This document shows positions 41,076 through 48,470 of a DNA stretch of 64,000 bases, one piece after another. Position 1 is the stretch's first letter, and each line of letters opens with the position of its first letter. Position numbers and translations under genes: made by a program. The DNA is from CADCTQ01 sp963844325 (GTDB taxonomy: Bacteria > Bacteroidota > Bacteroidia > Cytophagales > 172606-1), in contig CAWJNV010000002.1 in assembly GCA_963844325.1 (NCBI GenBank), positions 6,138,001-6,202,000 of the forward strand. Direction: 5' to 3'. The notes under the pieces were generated by a model, which searched no databases, was not told the DNA's origin, and saw nothing but the letters and a program-made list of their open reading frames with translations.

Positions 41076-42098
41076 ATGAAAAATGCCTTGCTCATTGCAC
41101 TCTTTTTGGGAGTGTTCGGAATTGCTTTTGGCCGTACGGAGCCGGCTCCCAAAGATTCCGTGGTGATTTTGTTCGGCAAGAGCACCCGCATCACCCTCCA
41201 CGCCAAGGACCGGGAAGAACTGAAAGCCCTCAAAAACTACGACTTCAACGCCCTGCTCGACCAGCTCGTTACGCTCATGGAGCAGGACCGCCGCGACACG
41301 AGCTTCGTCATGGACGGCGACACCATCGTGATGCGGGACGGCCAGGTGGTCATCAAGGGCGGCGGGAAGAAGGACCCCGTTACGTTCTCCATCAAAATCG
41401 GCGGGGGCGACGGGGTGAAGATAACGAACGGCGATACCACGGTGACGGTACACCGGGACCGCAAAAGCCGGGTCACCCGCACGGAGTTCGTATTTGACCT
41501 GGGCCTGGACAACTACCTGGAGAACGGCCGGATCGCCGACCAGCCCAATGCCGACTACGTGCTCCGCCCGTGGGGTTCGCGGTACCTGGCCATCGGCTAC
41601 CAGTTCAAAACGCGGTTGTTCGGCCAAAAGAGCCCCCTGCACCTGCACTACGGCCCGGAGGTGAGCTTCAACAACTTCATGTTCGACAGCAACCGGCGGC
41701 TGGTGCGCCGCGATAGCGGCGTGGCTTTTGCCGACGTGCCCGACGTGTCCGAACTGCGGAAGAGCAAGCTGACCGTGATCTACGCCAGCCTGCCCCTCAT
41801 GGCCGTGCTCGACTTTGGCCGCTCCCACAACACCCGCTTCCGCATCGGCGTGGGGGGCTTCATCGGGTACCGCGTCCACAGCTACACCAAGATCATGTAC
41901 TTCCGGGACGGCGACAAGGAGAAAGACCACGAAGCCGGCAACTTCGCCCTCAACAGCGTGCGGTACGGCGTACAGGCCCTGATCGGGTTCCGGGGCATCA
42001 ACCTCTTCGCCAAGTACGACCTCAACCCGCTGTTCGCCTCCGGCCGCGGCCCCACCGCCAACGACCTCAATGCGTTAAGCTTCGGGATCAGGCTGTAG
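41076..42098 (+). CDS. Outer membrane beta-barrel protein
   Basis: 340 residues. The ATG at 41076 opens a signal peptide (MKNALLIALFLGVFGIAFGR); an upstream open frame from 40821 runs antisense-like through the preceding gene and is rejected. After an amphipathic region (about 25-130) with FDFNALLDQLVTLMEQDRRD-like helices the rest shows alternating strands (TRTEFVFDLGLDNYL, GSRYLAIGYQFKTRLF, LHLHYGPEVSFNNFMF, RFRIGVGGFIGYRVH), fitting a porin-like barrel. It is third in the sigma/anti-sigma operon. No specific family is recognised. It ends just before a run of tandem tgaatggc words. Confidence 0.78.
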   Translation: MKNALLIALFLGVFGIAFGRTEPAPKDSVVILFGKSTRITLHAKDREELKALKNYDFNALLDQLVTLMEQDRRDTSFVMDGDTIVMRDGQVVIKGGGKKDPVTFSIKIGGGDGVKITNGDTTVTVHRDRKSRVTRTEFVFDLGLDNYLENGRIADQPNADYVLRPWGSRYLAIGYQFKTRLFGQKSPLHLHYGPEVSFNNFMFDSNRRLVRRDSGVAFADVPDVSELRKSKLTVIYASLPLMAVLDFGRSHNTRFRIGVGGFIGYRVHSYTKIMYFRDGDKEKDHEAGNFALNSVRYGVQALIGFRGINLFAKYDLNPLFASGRGPTANDLNALSFGIRL

Positions 42099-42105
42099 AT
42101 CAATA

Positions 42106-42239
42106 GTTGAATGGCTGAATGGCTGAATGGCTGAATGGCTAAATGGTTGAATGGCTAAATGGTTATTGATCGGGAAGTAATCGTGCGCCAGCCCAACCAT
42201 ATAGCCATTCAGCCATATACCCATTTAACCATTCAGCCC
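42106..42239. repeat. Tandem word array and its complement between convergent genes
   Basis: Left: seven imperfect copies of tgaatggc(t) from 42106 to about 42163; right: the complement (agccattcagccat) from 42195 to 42238. The loop contains aagtaatcgtgcgcc, a loose relative of the shared core. The array starts 7 bp after one stop codon and ends 1 bp before the stop of the convergent SDR gene, so it is suitably placed as a shared terminator. Confidence 0.9.
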
Positions 42240-43295
42240 TTACATCTCATTATTCTTCCTGGCCGCTTTATCCGTGGAGGCGGTAAAGGCGTTGCGGGAT
42301 TTGCCGGTTTCGAGTTCGTAGCCCTTGTGGGTTGAAGTGCCGCCGGGGCCCGCTTCGGGCAGCATTTCGTTGATGAAGCCCATCACGTCGGCCACGAAGC
42401 CCGGCGCAATGCCGTGGATGGCGTCGAGCAACCGGCCCGAGAACGTAAGGGCCACTTCGGCCTCGCCCTGCTCAATGGCCGTGATGATGCGGGCGGCGGC
42501 GGCTTCGGCGCTTTGCGTGAGCAGCGGCAGCGAATCGGCAATCTTGAACCACGCGTATTCGGCCTGGTGGTCGCCCTTCACCTGCACGTTGCGGGGGCTG
42601 CCGGTCCGCGTGAGGTCGGGCACCACGGTGGTTACCAGCACGTTGTCCTTCTTGAGTTCCGCATGCATCCCTTCCGAGAGGCCCACCAGGGCAAACTTGC
42701 TGGCGCTGTAGGGCACCATGTGCGGCAGGGCGATTTTACCTCCCACCGACGTTACGTTCACGATGCGGCCCTCGCCGCGCTGCTTCATCTGCGGGATCAC
42801 GTCCATCATCGTGTAGAGCGGGGCCCAGAAGTGAGCCTTCATGGCCTCCTCGTAGTCCTCAATGGTCATCGTTTCGAGCGGCCCCACCTGGATCACGCCG
42901 GCGTTGTTGATGAGCACGTCGATGCGGCCGTAGTGTTGCCGGATGTTGTTCATCATGCTGTGCACCTGGTTACGGTCGGTCACGTCGCACGTAAACGCAA
43001 TGACCGGGGCGCCCATGCCTTCCAGTTCCTGCCGGGCCCGGTCGAGCTGGTCGGAGGTGCGGGAGCAGATGGCGAGTTTGGCGCCTTTGCGGGCCAGCTG
43101 GCGGGCCAGCACCAGGCCCAGGCCGCGGGAGCCGCCCGTGATGAGTACCACCTTGCCGCGCAGTTTGTACTTGGTGACTTCCTTGTAGATCGCGTTGGCG
43201 ACGATCAGGGCACCGAGGCCCACCGCTGCCCACAGGGCTTTCCCGGGACGTTCGGGGGAATTTCCGGCGGAGACCGCCTGTTGGTTCATTGCCAT
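42240..43295 (-). CDS. Short-chain dehydrogenase/reductase (SDR), membrane-associated
   Basis: About 350 residues. A short N-terminal hydrophobic segment (LWAAVGLGALIVANAIY) is followed by an SDR Rossmann domain: cofactor motif TGGSRGLGLVLA (about 57-68), NNAG, and catalytic Tyr-x-x-x-Lys in YSASK (about 203-207), with Ser in VTSVGG. Extended C-terminus (residues 270-350) after the fold. It reduces or oxidises an unknown alcohol/ketone with NAD(P). The first start in frame is a TTG at 43307; ATGs at 43295 and 43289 are preferred. It is transcribed alone, convergent with the outer-membrane protein gene. Confidence 0.92.
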   Translation of the reverse strand: MAMNQQAVSAGNSPERPGKALWAAVGLGALIVANAIYKEVTKYKLRGKVVLITGGSRGLGLVLARQLARKGAKLAICSRTSDQLDRARQELEGMGAPVIAFTCDVTDRNQVHSMMNNIRQHYGRIDVLINNAGVIQVGPLETMTIEDYEEAMKAHFWAPLYTMMDVIPQMKQRGEGRIVNVTSVGGKIALPHMVPYSASKFALVGLSEGMHAELKKDNVLVTTVVPDLTRTGSPRNVQVKGDHQAEYAWFKIADSLPLLTQSAEAAAARIITAIEQGEAEVALTFSGRLLDAIHGIAPGFVADVMGFINEMLPEAGPGGTSTHKGYELETGKSRNAFTASTDKAARKNNEM

Positions 43296-43953
43296 AAGGG
43301 TAAACAATTACTGGTTGATTGAATAGCAGTTCAACGAATATTCCCATACCTACGCAAGCCCCGCGTTTGAGTTGGGAAGTTGGGGAGTTAAAGGGTTGGG
43401 GAGTTTGAGAATTCAGTCGCAGTCGTACCGGCGGGAGAGGCAATAGCAGGAAAAAAAGGTTCGCCACGGAGGGCACGGAGAAGACAGGGAGACGCGGGGA
43501 AGGGATAGGGGTTTTAAGGATAGGGTTTAAACCCTATCCTATGGATAGTGCGCAGGTGTACGCAAAAGTCGCTTGACTCAACTGAGGCGCAGCCTTTCCC
43601 TAGGGTAGGGTTTAAACCCTACCCCTGCCCCTACCCTTTGCGTCCCTTGCATCTTCTTTGCGATCCATGCGATTAAAATCCTGTGGGCCAGGTGCCAAGC
43701 TGGTAAGTTCTACTGTATGTGGGCGACTTCTTTACTCCTGCGGTCATTCTAAAAAAACGAACCTTCGTAGTGAGAAGCTAAGGTTGCCTTTTCACCACGA
43801 AGGTCCAAAGTGTAAGTCAAGCACCACTTTTCACGACGAAGGTTCTTTGCCGTCCGGGACAGACACCCTCACCGTAGACAACCGCTTTTACATCAGTGTC
43901 GAAAAACGCCAACCCCTCCCCAACTCCTTAACCCTCTAACTCCCCAACTCCTC
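43296..43953. repeat. 658-bp repeat-rich gap between SDR and PorD genes
   Basis: No gene. Words ggggagttaaagggttgggg (about 43382-43401) and the complementary ctccttaaccctctaactcc (about 43924-43943) bound the region. Inside are two perfect palindromes, 24 bp at 43517-43540 and 22 bp at 43603-43624, both centred on GGGTTTAAACCC, and an imperfect inverted repeat with aaccttcgtagtgagaa (from about 43759) and ttttcaccacgaaggt (from about 43789), with a further copy at 43829. Confidence 0.85.
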
Positions 43954-44883
43954 CTACCGCGTCAGCTTCCGGTACCGTTCCGTCTGCGTGGGGTCGAGTT
44001 CGACGAGGAGGTTGTAGGCCTGCGTTTTTTCCTGGGGCGCCGCCTGGGAGAACACGTTCACCAGTTCGTTGGACTTGGAGTCGAAGAAGGCATTGGTAAA
44101 GACGGCCTGCGGCTTCTGCTGGTTCACTTCGCGGATGGTGTTGAGCACCCCCAGAATCTGGCCGCGGGCCTGCTCAGGGTTCTCAAGCAGATTGTCCATG
44201 CCCTGCCGGTGGTAGACGTAGAGGCCCTCCCGCAGGGGCTGCATCTGCTGGTTGTTGAGGTTTTCGATGAGCCAGTACCGGTTGCGGTTGTCATCCGACG
44301 ACCGCCAGCCGGGACCGGCGTTGGGGTCCTGTCCGGCGTTCATGGCAATGTTGTAGGCCCGCTGCAAGTACGTGTTGCCGCCCAGCCGGCCGAACGAATC
44401 GTAGTCGAGGCCGACGATCAGGTTAGCGTAGAAGCCCAACAGGGTCGTGAGGGCGGAGGTGACGATGTTTTCGTTGAAGTCCATCGGCTGGCCCGGCGTA
44501 AAGGGGAACGCAACGGTGCGGTCCACGTAGTTGAGCAGGATGGACTCGTAATCCGTGCCGTACACCGGCCGCGACGACTGGATCTGCACGTTGGCCTCGA
44601 AACTGTTGATGGTGGGCACCTTGGTGATGGTGAACACCAGGTTGCAGTTGATCCGTTCGGTGGCGCTGAACTTGTCCTCCGTCCAGCGGCGGGTGTTCAT
44701 GAAGTCGGCAATGGTCTGCTGCAAATCCCGGAAAACCTGCTTGTCGGCGATCTGCCCGGTCTCCTGGATCTGGTTGGTGTTGACGACTACGTTGCAGCGC
44801 AATTCTTGGGCCGCGGCCATTAGGCTGGTCAGCAGCGCCAGGGAGAGGAGGCAAAGGCTACGAAACGTTTTTTTCTCTTTCAT
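43954..44883 (-). CDS. porD: PorD-like DUF4835 family protein (type IX secretion associated)
   Basis: 309 residues from the ATG at 44883; an upstream TTG (44898) is rejected. Signal peptide (LCLLSLALLTSLMAAAQ) then a DUF4835 domain over the whole protein: ELRCNVVVNTNQIQETGQ, FMNTRRWTEDKFSATERINC, YVDRTVAFPFTPGQPMDFNE, YYANLIVGLDYDSFGRLGG-like, and FTNAFFDSKSNELVNVFS. DUF4835 is annotated as PorD in Bacteroidota with type IX secretion. It overlaps the end of coaBC by 26 bp on the same strand; the order coaBC then DUF4835 is conserved in the phylum. Likely periplasmic. The name PorD is from family knowledge. Confidence 0.85.
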   Translation of the reverse strand: MKEKKTFRSLCLLSLALLTSLMAAAQELRCNVVVNTNQIQETGQIADKQVFRDLQQTIADFMNTRRWTEDKFSATERINCNLVFTITKVPTINSFEANVQIQSSRPVYGTDYESILLNYVDRTVAFPFTPGQPMDFNENIVTSALTTLLGFYANLIVGLDYDSFGRLGGNTYLQRAYNIAMNAGQDPNAGPGWRSSDDNRNRYWLIENLNNQQMQPLREGLYVYHRQGMDNLLENPEQARGQILGVLNTIREVNQQKPQAVFTNAFFDSKSNELVNVFSQAAPQEKTQAYNLLVELDPTQTERYRKLTR

Positions 44884-46081
44884 GTCCAAACTTTTCAATT
44901 ACAATATCAACGATGGTACGGGCAATTTCTTTTTTGGGCTGCAAACCCGATTGGTACGTCTGGCCGTCGCGGCCGAAGAGGGTTACGCGGTTGGTTTCGT
45001 AGCCGAAGCCGGCCCCCTCGTCGCGCAGCGAGTTGAGCACGATCAGGTCCAGGTTCTTGCTTTGTAGCTTCGCTAGGGCGTTTTCGCGTTCGTTGTCGGT
45101 TTCCAGGGCAAAGCCCACCAGCAGTTGACCGTCCCGCTTCTCCTTGCCGAGCGTAGCGGCAATGTCCACGGTCTTCTCCAGTTCTAACGAAAAAACGGCC
45201 TCTTTCTTTTTAATCTTCTTTTCGGATTGGTGGGCCGGCGCGTAGTCGGCCACGGCGGCGGCCAGCAGCACCAGGTCCGCCCCCGGAAAAATACCCGCCG
45301 CGGCCTCGTACATCTGCCGGGCGGAAGTAACGCGGTGCAGCGTAATGCCCGGGTGCGACACCGAAAGGTGCGTGGGGCCGCTCACCAGGTGCACCGTGGC
45401 GCCCTGCGCGGCGGCGTATTCGGCCAGGGCGAAGCCCATCTTGCCCGTGGAGTGGTTGCCCACGAAGCGCACCGGGTCAATGGCCTCGTACGTAGGTCCG
45501 GCCGTGACCAGCACGGTTTTGCCCGTTAGTTTGCCGGTTCCCGCAAAGTGTTCCCGCAGCGTTTCCACAATCTCTTCGGGTTCGGCCATGCGTCCTTCGC
45601 CGCTGAGCCCGCTGGCAAGTTCGCCGGTGCCGGCCGGGATGATCCGGTTGCCGTCGGCGAGGAGGGTTTCGAGGTTGCGCCGGGTGGCCGGGTGGCGGTA
45701 CATGTCGAGGTCCATCGCCGGGGCGAAGAACACGGGGCAGCGGGCCGACAGGTAGGTGGCCGTGAGCAGGTTGTCGCACAGGCCCCCGGCGCACTTGGCC
45801 AGGGTGTTGGCACTGGCGGGGGCAATCACAAAAGCATCGGCCCAAAGGCCCAGTTCCACGTGGTTGTGCCAGGCGCCGGTGCGGGCATCGGCAAATTCGG
45901 TGAGCACCGGGTTTTTGGCGAGGGTTGCCAGGGTGAGCGGCGTAATGAACCCTTCGGCCGACCGGGTGAGGATGACCTTTACCTGGCAGCCCTCTTTCAC
46001 CAGCAGCCGGGTGAGCAGGGCCGCCTTGTAGGCCGCAATGCTGCCGCTGACGCCGAGCAATATTTTTTTCGCGTGGAGCAT
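44858..46081 (-). CDS. coaBC: Bifunctional phosphopantothenoylcysteine decarboxylase/phosphopantothenate-cysteine ligase
   Basis: 407 residues. N-terminal flavin-binding CoaC decarboxylase (about 1-185): LLGVSGSIAAYKAALLTRLL, FVIAPASANTLAKCAGGLCD, and PAMDLDMYRHPATRRNL, which holds the conserved Met of the family; C-terminal CoaB ligase (about 190-400): KTVLVTAGPTYEAIDPVRFV followed by NHSTGKMG and AAAVADYAPA. These catalyse two steps of coenzyme A synthesis from 4'-phosphopantothenate. Lies in the order rpoZ, coaBC, porD on the minus strand, conserved in Bacteroidota. The ATG at 46081 follows a repeat-rich gap. Confidence 0.97.
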   Translation of the reverse strand: MLHAKKILLGVSGSIAAYKAALLTRLLVKEGCQVKVILTRSAEGFITPLTLATLAKNPVLTEFADARTGAWHNHVELGLWADAFVIAPASANTLAKCAGGLCDNLLTATYLSARCPVFFAPAMDLDMYRHPATRRNLETLLADGNRIIPAGTGELASGLSGEGRMAEPEEIVETLREHFAGTGKLTGKTVLVTAGPTYEAIDPVRFVGNHSTGKMGFALAEYAAAQGATVHLVSGPTHLSVSHPGITLHRVTSARQMYEAAAGIFPGADLVLLAAAVADYAPAHQSEKKIKKKEAVFSLELEKTVDIAATLGKEKRDGQLLVGFALETDNERENALAKLQSKNLDLIVLNSLRDEGAGFGYETNRVTLFGRDGQTYQSGLQPKKEIARTIVDIVIEKFGHEREKNVS

Positions 46082-46125
46082 GAAAGGGAAAGCCTAAGGT
46101 AAATTTACGGGGATAAAACCGAAGT

Positions 46126-46221
46126 TTCACGCAAAGACGCAAAGGAGGAGCGCAAAGGGCGCAAAGAAAAAACTAGATTCCTTTGCGTTCTTTGCGCTCC
46201 TCCTTTGCGTCTTTGCGTGAA
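46126..46221. repeat. 41-bp inverted repeat between rpoZ and coaBC
   Basis: Arms 46126-46166 and 46181-46221 match as reverse complements with two differences and a 14-bp loop. The arm is made of cgcaaagacgcaaagg and gcgcaaagg words. It starts 11 bp from the rpoZ stop (46233). The same words form hairpins at 52841-52940 and 58520-58620. Confidence 0.92.
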
Positions 46222-46232
46222 CCCTTTCCGGG

Positions 46233-46610
46233 TTATGCGTTGGGCGCATCATCCACGTCGCCGCGGCGGTGCATGAGCTTGCCGCCCAGGAATTCGTCGG
46301 TGGCGACGCTGGTGGCCTTGGGCAGTTTTTCGTAGTAGCGGGAAATTTCGATTTGCTCCCGGTTCTCGAACACTTCTTCCAGGTTGTCCACGCTGGAAGC
46401 AAATTCAGCCAGCTTGGAGTTGAGTTCTTCCTTCATTTTCAGCGAAATCTGCCGGGCCCGCTTGGCAACCACGGCAATCGATTCGTACACGTTGCCGGTG
46501 GGGGCGGCAATCTTGTCGATGTCGCGGGTTACCAGGGAAGCGGGTACGTTCGGGTTCAACTTGCTGCTGGGCAGGTTACTGTCTTTGTTATTATTATTGG
46601 TAACGGCCAT
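46233..46610 (-). CDS. rpoZ: DNA-directed RNA polymerase omega subunit
   Basis: 125 residues. The Bacteroidota omega signature is present: SLVTRDIDKIAAPTGNVYES (about 26-45) and VVAKRARQISLKMKEELNSK, followed by the C-terminal ISRYYEKLPKATSVATDEFL. This small subunit stabilises RNA polymerase assembly. It is downstream of bamD on the same strand with about 135 bp of AT-rich repeat words between them, and upstream of coaBC. ATG at 46610; NNNNKDS at the start is typical of the phylum. Confidence 0.93.
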   Translation of the reverse strand: MAVTNNNNKDSNLPSSKLNPNVPASLVTRDIDKIAAPTGNVYESIAVVAKRARQISLKMKEELNSKLAEFASSVDNLEEVFENREQIEISRYYEKLPKATSVATDEFLGGKLMHRRGDVDDAPNA

Positions 46611-46643
46611 AATATGAAATGAATAGGTTAAGCGTAGTGAAAT

Positions 46644-46741
46644 GGAATTTTAAATTATAAATTTTGGATTATGGATTATAACAGGCTCAGTAACAAATAG
46701 TAGCAGCCAAATTCAAAATTTAAAATCCATAATTCAAAATT
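46644..46741. repeat. AT-rich inverted repeat between bamD and rpoZ
   Basis: ttataaattttggattatgg (46654-46673) and the complementary words aattcaaaatttaaaatcca (from 46709), ending aattcaaaatta at 46741. The design is the same as the other intergenic repeats but with A/T words. It covers the full gap except for the rpoZ leader. Confidence 0.85.
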
Positions 46742-46746
46742 ACCTT

Positions 46747-47586
46747 TTACTTGTTGGTATTGCCGTTGTTGCTGCTTTGCAGGTCCTGGTTGGCACTGCC
46801 GCCGACTTGCTCGACGGAGTCGGAGTAGTACCTTTCGGCATCTTTCACGTAACGGCTCTGCGGGTACTGGTCGATGAAGGCCTGGTAGTACCCGATGGCC
46901 TCGCGGAAGCGGTCGTTCTTCTTGGTCTGAATGCTCTGCTTGGCCAGGTTGTAGGCGCTTTGCACCCGCAGGAAGGCAATCTCCTCGTTGTAATCGGAGT
47001 CGGGGTAGCCGCGCTGGAAGTTGTTGAAAGCGACCACGGCGGCTTTGTAATCACCGATCTTGGCGTACAGCAGCGCCTGTTCGTAGGCTTTTTTCTCCAG
47101 CTTGTTACGCAGTTCCCGCAGCAGGTTGGTGGCGCGTTCCACGCGTTTGCTCTCGGGGTAGGCGTTGATGTAGGTTTGCAGGGCCGTAATGGCGGCCAGC
47201 GTGCTGGTCTGGTCGAGTTCGTAGGTGGGCGACTGCTCGTAGAGGGAAAGGGCCCGCATGTGCATGGCTTCCTCGGCCTTTTCGCTCCGCGAGAACGTTT
47301 CGTAGAACCGCTTGAAGAGGTATTCGCTCTCAATGAAGTTGCCCATGTTGTACTTGCAGTAGGCCTGGTAGAACTGGGCCTGTTCCGATTCCTGGTTGCC
47401 TTTCAGCAGGGGAATGATTTCTTCGAAAAGCAGGTCCGCCTTGTAGTACTCCTTGTCTTCATAGTAAGCGACGGCTGCTTTATATTTTTCGTTAATATCC
47501 GTGCTCTTCTGGATACGCGAAAATTTACTGCAACTGCTTGCCACCACAATAAGAAGGACCGCAGCGAAACGGATGAATGTACGCAT
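46747..47586 (-). CDS. bamD: Outer membrane assembly lipoprotein BamD
   Basis: 279 residues from the ATG at 47586. Lipoprotein signal FAAVLLIVVASSCSK (lipobox ASSC), then five TPR-type helical repeats (about 35-240; KYKAAVAYYEDKEYYKADLL, YNMGNFIESEYLFKRFYETF, YKAAVVAFNNFQRGYPDSDY, YYQAFIDQYPQSRYVKDAER). BamD is an essential periplasmic lipoprotein partner of BamA in folding outer-membrane barrels. The cluster bamD, rpoZ, coaBC, porD is typical of Bacteroidota. TAACTTTG just before the start fits a -7 box, leaving almost no leader, so it could be leaderless. Confidence 0.94.
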   Translation of the reverse strand: MRTFIRFAAVLLIVVASSCSKFSRIQKSTDINEKYKAAVAYYEDKEYYKADLLFEEIIPLLKGNQESEQAQFYQAYCKYNMGNFIESEYLFKRFYETFSRSEKAEEAMHMRALSLYEQSPTYELDQTSTLAAITALQTYINAYPESKRVERATNLLRELRNKLEKKAYEQALLYAKIGDYKAAVVAFNNFQRGYPDSDYNEEIAFLRVQSAYNLAKQSIQTKKNDRFREAIGYYQAFIDQYPQSRYVKDAERYYSDSVEQVGGSANQDLQSSNNGNTNK

Positions 47587-47592
47587 AGTATG

Positions 47593-47600
47593 CAAAGTTA
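47593..47600 (-). promoter_or_regulatory. Candidate -7 box TAACTTTG of bamD
   Basis: Read on the minus strand, TAACTTTG matches TAnnTTTG and lies 6 bp before the bamD ATG (47586). If it is the real -7 box the message would begin at or very near the start codon. No strong -33 box was seen. Confidence 0.35.
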
Positions 47601-47629
47601 CGGAATTTACAGAGTAAAATTCAGACGGT

Positions 47630-47755
47630 CGACGTTAGATTTTAGACGGGAGACACGAGACAGGAGCCTGACATGCATCGTGGTATCCACACCTTCTACA
47701 ACGTTCGTCCACCCGTCTCCCGTCTAGTGTCTCCTGTCTTAAGTCTCTCTTCAAA
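47630..47755. repeat. Imperfect word repeat with gacgggagacac / gagacaggag upstream of bamD
   Basis: gacgggagacacgagacagg (47645-47664) and, on the other strand, gagacaggagacactagacg (about 47720-47739 reversed) contain the same two words in exchanged order. Placed in the 308-bp gap between bamD and the sorting-domain protein gene. No gene here. Confidence 0.7.
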
Positions 47756-47839
47756 AACCAGGCCGGGGCGGTACGTTTCGCCCGTCCCCGCCCGGAAGCA
47801 GGTCCCGTATGTAGCCTTAAACACGTCAGTTAAAAAAAA

Positions 47840-47865
47840 GTGCCGCAGAAGGGCTCCTGCGACAC
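47840..47865 (-). terminator. Rho-independent terminator of the sorting-domain protein gene
   Basis: On the minus strand GTGTCGCAG pairs with CTGCGGCAC (one G-T pair), followed by a run of eight T. It is about 30 bp past the stop at 47895, the right position. Confidence 0.8.
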
Positions 47866-47894
47866 CGGAAAAGAGAATATTTTGTAAGAAAGCC

Positions 47895-48353
47895 CTAGGA
47901 CGGATGGCGGACGATGAGCTTGCGGGTCACTACATTGCGGCCGTCGAGGGAAAGGGTGTAGAAGTACACGCCCGAGGCCAGTGAGCTGGTGGTGATGTGC
48001 AGTTCGGTCATTTCCTTGGCTTCGCGGGAAAGCCGGTACTCGCCGACCACGTTGCCCAGGACATTGCACAGTACAATTTTGGCGTCCCGCAGGCCGCCGA
48101 GGAACCGGTATTTGACCGACGCCGACGTGCTGGCAGGATTTGGATAAATACTTGATACACTGATTTGTGCGTTGTTAAAAAGCAACTCGTTCGAACGGGG
48201 TTCATCCTGGCTCAACAGGGTGGCCGCCCTCCCGAAATCCGTGACCACGGGGGTTACGGATTGTTCCTTCCGGAACGATGCATCCCGCTCCCAGGCGATG
48301 GTCGCCCCGGCGAGTTGAGTGGTAACAATCAGGAATAGTATAAATTTTTTCAT
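47895..48353 (-). CDS. Small secreted protein with a type IX secretion sorting domain
   Basis: 152 residues from the ATG at 48353. Signal peptide (KKFILFLIVTTQLAGATIA), about 45 residues without features, then a type A C-terminal sorting domain (about 65-150): SSIYPNPASTSASVKYRFLG, then ASGVYFYTLSLDGRNVVTRK and LIVRHPS. Type IX substrates are secreted and anchored by this domain; here almost nothing is left besides it, so it might itself be a structural or regulatory part rather than an enzyme. It is near porD, bamD and ostA. Confidence 0.88.
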   Translation of the reverse strand: MKKFILFLIVTTQLAGATIAWERDASFRKEQSVTPVVTDFGRAATLLSQDEPRSNELLFNNAQISVSSIYPNPASTSASVKYRFLGGLRDAKIVLCNVLGNVVGEYRLSREAKEMTELHITTSSLASGVYFYTLSLDGRNVVTRKLIVRHPS

Positions 48354-48470
48354 CGATATCAAATCAGGGTCTTGGTGTGATAAACGTAAAAGTAGAAAAG
48401 TTGTACGAACTTTGATACCAAAAATTGTACGCAGCGTAAGTTTTTTTCGCTAATAGGTTTCAACGGCGAA

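Noticed and set aside
42106..42163. Tandem tgaatggc array as a CRISPR or satellite
   Set aside because: Units are about 8 bp with no spacers of constant size; it belongs to the hairpin repeat class.
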